Source: Vitrella brassicaformis (lineage: Eukaryota > Sar > Vitrellaceae). From it: a stretch of DNA of 28,735 nucleotides. The notes beneath the pieces are model-generated. The model ran no database searches. It worked only from the letters and a program-made list of their open reading frames with translations, and was not told where the DNA came from. Numbering within the stretch: the stretch's first letter is position 1; each line of letters opens with the position of its first letter. The translations under genes were made by a program, and so were the position numbers. The stretch covers positions 2,720 through 31,454 of the forward strand of contig CDMY01000590.1 in the NCBI GenBank assembly GCA_001179505.1. The letters run 5' to 3'. Below are positions 18,301-27,824 of the stretch, piece after piece.

Positions 18301-21300
18301 TGTTGTCAAGCCGGGGGGGAGTGACGAGCTGCTCGAGAGGCTCGCCAACACCAGACGACTCAGATGGGCGTTTGCCGCCATACGGTGGGTGAGACAATTT
18401 GTCATGGATAATGAATGCATACCCATGTCTGCGATCTCTCGTGCATCCTTAAGTGCCTGGTGGTCCCTTGTAAGGGAGGAGAACGGTCGTCTGGCCACCT
18501 TGGGCGACTCGTTGGGCAAGTTCCACCGGTTCCGTGTGCAGGGCGGCACCTTCTACGGGTGGCTCCAGCAGACACTAACCTCACGACAACGGGGGCACAC
18601 CATCAGGCGGCGACACGATGAGGGCAGGCTGCGGCGGGCACTGTATGGGTGGTGTGGGGTGCGGCGGGACGAGAGGGAGAGGGAGGGGGCGGCGGACCAG
18701 ATGAGGGAGAGACTCCTGGACCAGGCCGCCGTGAGAATCATGTTCACATGGAGAGCCGCTGCAAGGTCAGGGGGTAGGTGGGTCAAGGAAGGATGCATTG
18801 ACACAAGTTCCATGCAGTGGTCCTATATGTTTGTTGCCTATATCTTGCGTAGGCATCGCATTGTTCTGCGTGAGGCGTCCCATGTCATAGCTTGCCGGCA
18901 CCATGCCTTGCTCCGTCGGTGGGTGTGGCTGCTCTGGCGCGAAGCAACCCTATTCGCCATCATGGAACGACAAGTGAGCGGCGCAACACCATGAATGATG
19001 CCAAACCATAGATGTATACCATTGTCCGTTTGTTTGTCCTTGTATGTGGTGCAGGCATCTCAGCGTCACATGTTCACGTTGCAGGGTCACATCCTCCACT
19101 CGTGGCGGGATGCGGCCACACGTCTGCGCGCCCTCCGCCACACCCGTGAGGTGTTTGACCGTCGTCGGCTAGGCCGCATGTTTTCTCTGTGGCGTGCGAT
19201 GCACATGCGGCGGGTGCGGGAGCGTCGCGATTGTCGGTGCATCGTGGGTCGGTGGCGGATATGGGCGAGGATGCGCCGAACTAAGCGGTTCCTGCTGACC
19301 CACCTGCTGACCGACAGAAGGGTACGTGTTGGGGGAGGCAGGGAGGGACAAACATCCACCCGTCAATCTCTCATCCATTTATCCATGCGGTGGTGGTGGA
19401 ACCTGTCGTGTTTAGCTGGTGACGGTGACGCAGTCGTTTCGTGCTTGGTATCATCTGGCCCTGCTGTTCAGACAGAGACGGTAAGCAAGACAGACGCGTA
19501 CCCATTGCAACGCAAATCATCACCATACACTTTCCCATTCCTCTGCTCTGCTCTGTCTGTCTCCACATGCATGTATGTCCCCATCAGTTATTTCCAGGAC
19601 CGCATTCTCTCCCGCCCCCTTGAGGCATCCTTCAACGCCTGGCGAGCGCACATGCGACACATTCAGCTCAGCCGACACGCAGTCATCCAAACCTCACACT
19701 GTAAGGCAAGCAAGCGGCTGCAGCGCACGGCCTTCCACGCGTGGCGACTCCACACCCATCTGAGTGCGTTCGTCCGCCGACACGCCCACCGCCGCATGAG
19801 TGAGCTGTTTGCCGTGTGGCGCCGCACACACGTGCTCGGGACGAGGCTTTCGAGGGCGGTTGGGGGTCAGCAGAGTCGCATCAAGGCGTGGGCGTGGGAT
19901 GCGATGCGGCGGTGGGCACAAAGACGGGCTGAACGGATGAGGCGAAATGCACTCGCTGCACACAGGTGGGTCGGCGGGTGGGTGAGTTTGAGTGGTTCGG
20001 GTCACCTTCATGGATATGTGTTTGGTCACGTGCAGGTGTGCGTTGCGCCGTCGGCGGCAGGCGTGGGTTTTGTGGCGCCGTGAGTACGACCTGCGACACA
20101 TGGAGTACCGCATTCGGGCCAACACCAGACGACGCACACTCGCAAACATCCTCAGGGTACCTGACTGCCCAGAGATAATACATGGAAAAGACAATGCTCT
20201 CCCCGCTTGGATATCCTTCTCCCTTTCCACTTGTATGTATTCAGTCGTGGCACTCATGGAGTCTCTCCCGCATATGCGCCCGTCTCGCAGGCCACCAGGT
20301 CGCCCGCAAACACAACCACCTTCTCGCACGCCACTCATTCACAGCGTGGAAGCGACGCACCGGCACTCGCCTTGTCATCCGCTCACGCATACGCAGCCGC
20401 ATCGACGCGCGCCAGTGTCACCTGTTACGGGAGGCGTTGCAGCACTGGCTTCGAGGTGTGTTGGGGGTGAGGTGGGCGGAGACCATGCAGAGATGGGACG
20501 AGGGTGTGCGGCTGATGCTCGTGGCGAGGGGCATGGCGCAGCTGAGGGACCTGGTGGCCATGGACGTTCACATGCAGCACCTGGCGCAGAGGGCACCATG
20601 GCTGAGGCAACAGATGGGCGAGCTACTCAGGTGATACATGAATGAGGTCCACAACTGCTGTACATGACGCATGCACCCTATGTCAGGATTGACCAGAGGA
20701 GACTCGCCGACGCCCTGCACGCCCTCCGTACCCGGGCCTTCCGTGCGGCTCTCTGCCGTTCTCTCACCAGCCGTGCATCGGACCACTACACACGCCTTGC
20801 GCCCTCTCGCGCCATCTGTCGGTGGCACCAACGCACCGATGTGAGGCGGCGAAGACGGCAGCTGTCGGCCTGCCTGGTGCGCATCAGCGGTGAGGCCTGG
20901 CTGCGGCGCGTTGTGTGCGAGTGGAGGGGGGCTTCCATACGGCTGAGAGGTGTGAGGGATGGTGTGGAGCGACGACGGCAGGAGAAGCAGCAGGTCGTCA
21001 TGCGGGGCGTGTTGGCACACTGGAGGGAGCGCATTCGGCACTTTACTGTGGGGAGGCGACTGATGGAGAAACAGGTATGGTAAAACAGGTATATCAGCAC
21101 GATGATCCGTGGAAAAGGGGCTCTTTGTGTCTTGTATGCTCTTGATGGCACGCAGCTGCGAGTGTGTGCGCATTGGTCGATGGCCCACGGGTTCCATCGA
21201 TGGAGAAGATCCCTCGAGGTAGCGACCCAGAGACGTCAGGTGGCCCGCAAGGCCCAAACCGCCGCCATACGCATCATACGCATCAAGGTAATGCCAGCAA

Positions 21301-22984
21301 CGGAAAGATGAGACATCCAAACCGATGCATCTTACTCATTGTCCGCGTCTCTCTCCTCCTCAGCAACAGCGCGCTCTGGAGCATGCCAGAGCCTTTGTAT
21401 GCCTGCGTCACGCGGCCAAGAGCATGCTGCTGCGGGCCTCACACCAGCGCACCAAAGCCCTCCTCACAGCATGGAGGCGCGCCACAACAGTCAGACGTCG
21501 CCGTGCAGACATCGGTGCCACGGCTGCCCGTCAGTGTGCGGCGAGGCGTGTGAGGGGCGTGTGGAGGGCGTGGCGGGAGCAGTTCGTCCACATGCAGAGG
21601 CTCGCCTCACTTGCCGATAACATGAGGGCACAGCGGGAGGCAAAAGAGCTCGGTACGTGACCAAAGACACCACACGCAATGATGGACTGTCCGATGTACA
21701 CACTCGCGGAATGCTTGACCGGGCGCGTGTGGTTCTCAGGCGGTGTGTTGGAGGTGTGGGGGAGGTGGGCGAGTGCGAGGAGGGAGGAGAGGGACAGGCT
21801 GGGGGCCATCGCAGCCCACGTGAGGGCGCGACAGGTCGTGTCATCGGTCAGCAAAATCTTCCTCACGTGGCGACAAAGGGCTGAAGAAGTGGTCAGCGAC
21901 CCACCCGCAAAGGGAAAAGGGACATACACTATAGCACACATGCCTCACTTGTCTCTCCTCTCCCCTTGGTGTTTCAGCTGTGGCATCGACGTCGTTCCCG
22001 CATGCTGCTGGTGTTCTCTTCATGGAAGATGTACACGCGAGAGAAGAAGCTCCTGCGCAAGTACCTCCACGACACCATCAACAACAGCTCGTCCTCAGCC
22101 TCATCTCTCCATTCGCCATCCCGCATGCTCTACAACGTCACACCCACTCCCCGCCCATCAGCGCGTGACAGGGAGGGCGACACCTGGCGGTCGCCCCTCG
22201 CACTCCCCTCGGCTGGGACCCCACGGTTGGCATTCAGGAGGCTCTCCCCGGATGCTCAGCAAGGTACGTAGCCAGGTCTACATCCATTTTCTTCGCATGT
22301 GTGGCTTGTCGTCATTTCTGTGTCTGTGATCGGGTAGGTATGAGCGTGGTGACGTCCGATCCGGCATCGTCTTATCGTCGGTCGCCCGTGGCGTCCCCCA
22401 CTCCGCCTGTGGCTGCCCTGCCCCCTCCCTCACACGCATTTGCCGCCCTTGCGTCAGCGGTGCGCATGCCGCCGCCCGCCAACAGGACGCCCCCTCCCCT
22501 CCCACACGGCCCCTCCCCTCCCGGCTCCACCGCATCCAACCTCTGGCGCAGCGAGCTGTCCAGCCCCGTCCCACCATCCCCACGTATCCATGCCCTCCCC
22601 GCACCCACACCCAGGACCAGCACCCCACTACCCATCCATGGCCATCTGCGTGTGCGTGAGGGGCCTCCTCCTCTGCTATCCAGTTCTTCGCCCGAGCCGC
22701 TCGTTCGGTCATCGGAGCTGTCGGCTAGTCTGGCGCTGCTGAAGCGTTTGGAGGCCCAGAAGAAAGAAGGGGCAGTGGCCGAGGAGCACACGCCGCCACT
22801 GGTCAAAATGCTGCTCAACAAGGGGCGGGACGGCCATACTCGTGCCAAGAGCGCCAAAGGTTCGCCTTTGCAGGAGGGTGAGGGCGGCGGTGTGGACGTG
22901 GGCGTGGCGGTGGCCAGCCCGGCAGCTCGGTCGCCCTGGAGCGACCCAGGGCTGCCGCAGAGGATAGCCGGGCACCTTGATTGA
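12316..22984 (+). CDS. Giant Sfi1-like centrin-binding repeat protein (30 exons)
   Basis: Sfi1 proteins form a long alpha helix whose Trp-centred repeats each bind a centrin, building contractile or linking fibres at spindle poles and basal bodies. Exons: 12316-12915, 13004-13237, 13359-13544, 13612-13892, 14027-14267, 14336-14454, 14561-14852, 14971-15320, 15420-15489, 15583-15680, 15770-15980, 16058-16185, 16253-16397, 16468-17126, 17202-17273, 17365-17903, 17985-18384, 18454-18765, 18853-18973, 19055-19321, 19416-19480, 19588-19965, 20036-20156, 20245-20630, 20687-21074, 21156-21287, 21364-21652, 21740-21891, 21978-22263, 22338-22984. All join in phase: 8,169 nt, 2,722 residues. Residues 1-200 are a short helical part plus a Pro-rich stretch. 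Residues 201 to about 2445 carry roughly 55-60 motifs such as FRLWRRA, MEAWRHRW, LREWRGA, FSLWRAM, FHAWRLH, LTAWRRA and FSSWKMY. An acidic/His-Gln linker interrupts near 1470-1510. The tail (about 2446-2722) is Ser/Pro-rich. ATG 12316 is the first in-frame ATG; a GTG-only extension lies upstream. Confidence 0.88.
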
Positions 22985-23245
22985 TGCCTTGGTGGATTGA
23001 TTGATTGTGCCCAGCGAGATCTCTTGCTGGTCGCCCAAATGTGGCATCAAGAAAAGGACTATATGGGTGGGTGGGTGGGTATGAGACGCGTATCTGTGTG
23101 TTGTCCTATTTGTATGTATCGCCCCTTGTATAGAGCACACATGCACTGGCATGCAAGTTATTAAAACTCGCAAAACTCGCTCATGATGCATGACTACATA
23201 GTGCTCATCACGCACAAGACACATGATGGGCTCTCCTCCCGGCAC
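22985..23245. other. Convergent 3' region after the Sfi1-like gene
   Basis: About 260 bp between two convergent ORF ends. It includes a GGGT repeat (about 23066-23080) and an AT-richer patch near 23150-23190 that could serve the 3' ends of both transcripts. No other gene is seen. Confidence 0.4.
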
Positions 23246-23386
23246 CTATTTCCCATTTGAGGTGTGCTCAGGGACGTCCGACGCGCTGTTCTGCTTGTCC
23301 CTCTGCTTGTCGTGCAGGCTGATTGACTCATCGTCTTCTACCTTCAGCTCGAGATCTGCCGCTTTGGCGTCGTGATTTCCCGACAT
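23246..23386 (-). CDS. Small acidic hypothetical protein (46 aa)
   Basis: On the minus strand ATG 23386 opens MSGNHDAKAADLELKVEDDE and the frame ends DVPEHTSNGK at the stop 23246. It is preceded by a good acceptor (CACCTCAG, 23407-23414) with a long pyrimidine tract on the transcribed strand, and by a strong donor (CTGCAG|GTAAGG) at 23574. A 168-nt intron may therefore separate a 5' exon from this one. The frame remains open into that 5' exon (GTFVVGA... joined to ...NNELNTAG), but without an ATG there, so translation probably starts at 23386. The product is hydrophilic and acidic and of no known family. A further exon past the stop cannot be excluded. Confidence 0.4.
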   Translation of the reverse strand: MSGNHDAKAADLELKVEDDESISLHDKQRDKQNSASDVPEHTSNGK

Positions 23387-23446
23387 CGCACCTACCACAA
23401 ATGTACCTGAGGTGAGCACAGAGCCAGAGCGAGAGAGGGGACGGAC

Positions 23447-23580
23447 AGGGCGGGAGGGAGAGAGGGAGGGAGAGGGGGAGAGGGAGGCCAACATCACACA
23501 CACACATCCATCCATCCATCGATCCATCCATCCATTGATCTCTCTCTTGGTCTCTCTGTCTGTCTGTCCCTTACCTGCAG
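23447..23580. repeat. Low-complexity (GGGA)n / (CATC)n / (TCTG)n tract
   Basis: Successive purine GGGA/GAGG runs, a CA run, CATC/CATT units and TCTG units. The tract lies in the proposed intron of the minus-strand small gene, where the purine run reads as its pyrimidine tract. Confidence 0.8.
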
Positions 23581-23793
23581 TATTTAGCTCATTGTTTGTT
23601 GCCGTTCCCGTCGCCGCTGGACGCCGCCCAGCCCTCACATTTCATAGTCTTTTTCAATCCCGACTGTTGAGAAAAACACCGGGACCTCAGTAGTGTCCCT
23701 AGGCCTGTGTTTGTGGTTTCCGCAAGGATCGCTCTAGAGAGCGCCTTTGAGCCGCCTTCAGAGCCGATCAGCTCTGGACCGATAGATGGATGG

Positions 23794-23795
<2 letters not shown>

Positions 23796-23828
<33 letters not shown>

Positions 23829-23862
23829 CCGTGCGACTTTGATGAGACTGTGCGACTTTGAT
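23796..23862. repeat. (CA)n-(GA)n microsatellite and 13-bp repeat
   Basis: A CA run passes straight into a GA run (about 23797-23828). Two copies of GTGCGACTTTGAT follow, 20 bp apart. Confidence 0.85.
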
Positions 23863-24360
23863 CTCCAGCCTTGTTCGCTGCTCTCACCCAGCTGAGCCGT
23901 CAGTAGCTGCTCTCACCCAAGCGGACGACGATTGTTGTAACAAATGTATATACACTGATTGAAAGATTCTCCTCGATGATCTTCTGAGACGTCATTCATT
24001 CAATGTTTTCCCCACATCTACAGATAGGCTTCGTTGCCTTCAAATGCCTCATCGGGGAGATGTTCTCTCCACTGACACGTTGCATCATGAATGGCTACAG
24101 ACGTCGACGCGTCGCCTCCGGTTCGCTCCGTAGGTGAAAATAGAAGAGGCGAACATTATACACTAGTCTTCGGGGTAGATGGATGTCGTCCGAGAGAGAG
24201 GCGAACACCTACAAATCCGGCACCTATCTTGCCTGAGCCCTGCCGTTGATGCGGATTCCTCAAAGAGACTTCAGGTGTACCCGTGGGGGATGCCGCGCTG
24301 ACGGCAATCTTTCGAAAGGGCTACAATGAATGCTCTTGCGAAGACAGCGCCTTCGACCCG

Positions 24361-24693
24361 CTGGTCTGCTGTTGATGAAGCGATTTGTGAAGAACGTATC
24401 GCCGGCGGCCTTGGTCTATGCCCAGCCCGCTACGCTGTTCGTGTCGGCTCTATGCCGGCTGCATTCTTTCACTTTTTCATTTTTTCAATGGTCTGATGAG
24501 GATTATGCGCTTTCCCTCACCGCCCAGCCCGATCTGTCGGCTTCATACATGCACGCGTGGACGCAACTCCCTGGTGTCTCACTTTCTAGCTACTCAGCCC
24601 TCCCCTGCGAACTTAAGCTTGTGTCCCTTGATGGGTTACCAACGGACGGACAGTCACTGACACATCCATCAAATGTGTCGGTGGTCGTCTGCT
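24361..24693. repeat. Diverged ~330 bp duplicated segment, copy 1
   Basis: This copy and 24784-25113 share blocks in the same order: CTGGTCTGCTGTTG near the start, TCGGCTTCATACATG, TGGTGTCTCACT, and TGACACATCCATCAAATG followed by TGTCGG. Between blocks the copies have diverged by substitutions and indels. An ORF spans copy 1 but is not kept in copy 2, so coding is unlikely. A small hairpin (GACACA...TGTGTC, 24659-24679) is kept in both. Confidence 0.75.
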
Positions 24694-24783
24694 GCCGTAT
24701 GGATGGACAAATCAGTCATGTCTCGGGCGATGTCCTCATGCAATGAACTCGCCGACGCATCTATTGACCCTTCCCCGCCTGCC

Positions 24784-25113
24784 TGGTCTGCTGTTGCAAT
24801 GAGCAACCTACTGGAGGAAGCATGAGTGGCGGCGTTGTAGTCCATGGCCGATCCGCTACCTTTGTATCGATGTGATGCGGCATGTATTTCCGCCTCCTAA
24901 TACATTTTCGTTTCTTGTCGGCTTCATACATGTACGTGTCGATGAGCCATCTGGTGTCTCACTCAAGCTGAGACTTAGCTCCAATTCAGCTCTCCCCTTG
25001 CGAAGGTGTGCCATTAAAATATTATATTATTATGATGCATGATGCATAGGCCTTCATGGGATCAATGGACAGACAGACACTGACACATCCATCAAATGTG
25101 TCGGCGGTCGTCT
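24784..25113. repeat. Diverged ~330 bp duplicated segment, copy 2
   Basis: Direct repeat partner of 24361-24693, with the same block order and the conserved hairpin at 25082-25102. It contains an inserted ATTATATTATTATGATGCATGATGCAT-like AT patch around 25019-25046, absent from copy 1. No open frame matches that of copy 1. Confidence 0.75.
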
Positions 25114-25704
25114 GGCACCCCGTTAAAGCGTCCTCCCTTTTTTCATCTTTACTTGCTGATTTTTAAAATTACTCCTTCGATTTTTTGAGGGCTTTGGGAA
25201 GTGTCAAAAAAAGAGATAGAGGGAGAGGGCACAGAGGGGGGTCAGGAAGGCGAAGCTTTTCGGTTTCCGCCCGCGAAAAATGGCTATTTTTGCTGCCGAA
25301 AAAAGCGCTCGGCACATCACCGAGACAGCGGAAACGTCGAGGAAAATAGTTGATTGATTGATTAATTGATTAATTGATTATTTGATAGTTGATGTACGTA
25401 CCATCCCCGACTGTCTGTCTCTGTAAATGAATGTGGTGCCTCTGCCGACACTGTCTGGCACTGTCTGGCTGTTTGTCTGTGTGAATTATGTATGCATGTC
25501 TCTATGTGTTGTTGTGTAATTCTATGTCTGTCGTCTGTGTGCGTGCGTGTATGTGTGTAAGTGTGAAGGCAAAGTTCGATGTGTGAAGGACATTGGTTTA
25601 CGAGAGAAGAACATGGCAAAGAAGCTGTGATTCAAATTGTGTGTTCACTGGTGTTCCCAGATATGCAACTCAAATTTTCTGAATATTTTCCTCCTTTTCT
25701 TGCG
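25114..25704. other. Non-coding-looking region with simple repeats
   Basis: No gene recognised. It holds a GATT/AATT repeat (about 25349-25383) and stretches of TGTCTG and TGTG. It ends at the start of a 183-bp direct repeat. Confidence 0.4.
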
Positions 25705-25887
25705 TTGGCGCGTAGTGCGAGTATGTGTGTGCGTGGTGGGCGGCGCCGCTGGAAGATACGTCAGGCGGGCGCTGAGGATGGTGCTGGCATGTTTGTCGCA
25801 TGATTGAGGGTTGGTCGATGTTGACGCAGTTCGTTTTCATGAGAGACCGACAGACTCCGCCTGCTGTTGCGCTATGAGTTAACGTAT
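25705..25887. repeat. ~183 bp direct repeat, left copy
   Basis: From TTGGCGCGTAGTGCGAG to GAGTTAACGTAT. It matches 27643-27824 almost perfectly; I see three differences, two substitutions and a one-base indel. The two copies bracket 1.75 kb that contains dispersed repeat copy C and the secreted-protein gene. Outer flanks differ between copies. Confidence 0.9.
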
Positions 25888-25995
25888 TTCCCCCCTTCCC
25901 TGATGTGAAGGTGTTTTCCCTTCTTCTTCTTCTTCTTCTCTTCTTCCCGTTTGCGTTGCTCCGGTGCGTCCCATTTGCGGTGCTCATCGGATAAA
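25888..25995. other. Spacer with TTC triplet run
   Basis: Short spacer with a (TTC)n run near 25921-25938. Nothing else was recognised. Confidence 0.5.
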
Positions 25996-26351
25996 AATGC
26001 AACTGGGCCTGACGCTTCTGCTGTGGCTCGCCCAGTGGGTAAGAAGCGTCCGATCGGGGTTCGTTACTAGCCGTTTTTCTCTGTTCGCTTCCAAGCTATG
26101 TAGCTTGACACACTGAAGCAAGGCGAGTCAGTGAGGTTGGTTGGGAGAGATTCCCTTCCGTAGAAGCGCTCACCGCGCCCATTGGCTTTACTCAGTGACG
26201 TGCTGACTCTGACTGCCTCGTGAAGGATGGTTGGGAGCGTGCTTGAGATCGGAAGGGCCACCTCGAGATCTGCTGGAGCACACGCAACGTGACTTCAAGT
26301 GACGTCTTGACGTGTCCAAGCAGAACCGCATCGAAATCAGCTACAGAAAAG
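25996..26351 (+). repeat. Dispersed ~370 bp repeat, copy C
   Basis: Same family as 778-1148 and 1662-2096, same orientation, ending in the same CAGCTACAGAAAAG, but with more substitutions and no nearby partner. It lies about 290 bp upstream of the secreted-protein start codon, so it may contribute to that gene's promoter or 5' UTR. Confidence 0.88.
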
Positions 26352-26637
26352 GTTTAACCCGAGAGCACGTCGGAATATACGCGCAAAACGAAACCCCCCA
26401 ATTTTACGAGGGTGTTGCGCCTTTACAGCAAAAGCTTTCGGCCTCCTTTTTTATCACCCAAAGGCTTACTAAGGTCTTCGCGGGACTCCAACCGCCCACC
26501 TTCACTCCACGCCAGGTCCGCCCATCCGTCCCTTCTACGGTCTAGCCACATCTCCCCCCGTTTCTCCCTCTTGTGCTGTCTGTCTGTGTGCGTGTGTGTT
26601 CCTGTTGTCCTTTTGCTGTTGTCGGCGCGGCAGGCCA

Positions 26638-27411
26638 ATGCATCCCGGCGTGCCCAGATCACTGGTCCTCCTCGGCCTCGTCCTCATACTAGGCTTCTCG
26701 TCGGCGGCAGTCGTTGTCTCCCGACCAAACAACACCAGCCGCCCACGCCCTTCCCGTTCCTACGGCGCAGGTGTGTCCCTGCTGACTTCAAATGCCCTGG
26801 ATATTTCCTCGCGAAAGAGTCGGCTCACCTCCGCGACAGATGGCGGTCAGCTAGGAGCAGATGATGGCAAAACTTCTTCACTTAGCCAGTTCGTTCTCGG
26901 TCCATCTCGCCCGACCATGGAGCCTAAGCAGAGCATGGAGGCGTACATGGACCCGTATCCCAAGTACAAGAAGTATCGACACCGCAAGGGCGGGGATGAC
27001 TATGACGAGCATGATGATGACGACGAGTATTCCAAGTACAAGAAGTATCGACACCGCAAGGGCGGGGATGACTATGACGAGCATGATGATGACGACGAGT
27101 ATTCCAAGTACAAGAAGTATCGACACCGCAAGGGCGGGGATGACTATGACGAGCATGATGATGACGACGAGTATTCCAAGTACAAGAATCGAAACAAAGC
27201 CAAGCACCGCGCGATTCACGAGGTTTCTAGAAAGACATTCGACTGTTCGTCAAATTGCGGTCTTCGACTGCTGCGATCAGGTATACAAGAAGCATCTCCG
27301 CGCGTCGTTCCTTGCATAGTGGACGATCCGCATTTGTCTTATGCAAGCTGGCGAACCAAGATTTCGGTCACTCCACTCGCACGAGACATAGGTCGACTGA
27401 CGTGCCGATAA
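26638..27411 (+). CDS. Secreted protein with 24-residue charged tandem repeats
   Basis: ATG 26638 starts a classic signal peptide: MHPGVPR, then a hydrophobic core SLVLLGLVLILGFSSAAVVV. An upstream in-frame ATG 42 nt earlier would spoil this. The mature part is Ser/Arg-rich. It then has three identical 24-residue repeats, each a Lys/Tyr/Arg/His half (KYKKYRHRKGG) followed by an acidic half (DDYDEHDDDDEYS), plus the start of a fourth. The C-terminal 65 residues contain four cysteines (DCSSNCGLRL, VVPC, LTCR). The total is 257 residues, intronless as modelled. No family recognised. Alternating strong positive and negative charge blocks suggest self-association or binding of metal ions or polyanions in a wall or matrix; that is inference. 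It lies between the two 183-bp direct repeats. Confidence 0.6.
   Translation: MHPGVPRSLVLLGLVLILGFSSAAVVVSRPNNTSRPRPSRSYGAGVSLLTSNALDISSRKSRLTSATDGGQLGADDGKTSSLSQFVLGPSRPTMEPKQSMEAYMDPYPKYKKYRHRKGGDDYDEHDDDDEYSKYKKYRHRKGGDDYDEHDDDDEYSKYKKYRHRKGGDDYDEHDDDDEYSKYKNRNKAKHRAIHEVSRKTFDCSSNCGLRLLRSGIQEASPRVVPCIVDDPHLSYASWRTKISVTPLARDIGRLTCR
26961..27184 (+). repeat. 72-bp perfect tandem repeat, three units plus partial fourth
   Basis: Units start at 26961, 27033 and 27105, with a partial fourth from 27177, each beginning CAAGTACAAGAA. The three full units look identical at every base. The 72-bp period is 24 codons, so the frame is kept. Confidence 0.95.
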
Positions 27412-27642
27412 GAACTTAAGAGTAGGGAAGCAATAATGGAACGCTTCGATGTGTCACTTATACGACAAATCCTTTGTTAATATATCCTGAACGATCCATG
27501 TCGAAATACGGACACTTCACGATGTCGAGGGCCGATAATATCATAAATGAGAAGTCCCACATACAACAAACAAAACAACATCACACGCCGTCAAATCTAC
27601 CCATCTACAATAAGGTGGGTTCGTGCTCGTCTGTCTGTTGCC
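27412..27642. other. Downstream region of the secreted-protein gene
   Basis: AT-richer sequence with no recognised gene. It probably includes the 3' UTR and ends at the right copy of the 183-bp repeat. Confidence 0.4.
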
Positions 27643-27824
27643 TTGGCGCGTAGTGCGAGTATGTGTGTGCGTGGTGGGCGGCGCCGCTGGGAGATACGCC
27701 AGGCGGGCGCTGAGGATGGTGCTGGCATGTTTGTCGCATGATTGAGGGTTGGTCGATGTTGACGCAGTTCGTTTCATGAGAGACCGACAGACTCCGCCTG
27801 CTGTTGCGCTATGAGTTAACGTAT
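27643..27824. repeat. ~183 bp direct repeat, right copy
   Basis: Nearly identical to 25705-25887 in the same orientation, one base shorter (TTTT to TTT near its 3' part). The short ORF it carries (ALARSASMCVRGGRRRW...) is shared by both copies, but this follows from DNA identity and is not evidence of coding. Confidence 0.9.

Noticed and set aside
17938-18549. 203-residue antisense ORF in the Sfi1-like gene
   Set aside because: Shadow of exons 17 and 18 plus introns; the sense frame has in-phase splicing and repeat motifs.
25705-25887. Classical LTR pair with 27643-27824
   Set aside because: No TG...CA ends, no visible target duplication, and no retroelement genes between the copies; kept only as a direct repeat pair.
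26961-27184. CRISPR-like array
   Set aside because: The repeats are contiguous with no spacers and lie in frame inside a eukaryotic coding sequence.
26878-27219. Antisense ORF of very hydrophobic repeated segments (LVIIMLVIVIPALAVSIL)
   Set aside because: It is the reverse reading of the GAT/GAC-rich charged repeat. Asp codons read backwards give Ile/Val, so apparent membrane helices are expected. The sense frame has a signal peptide and a proper start.
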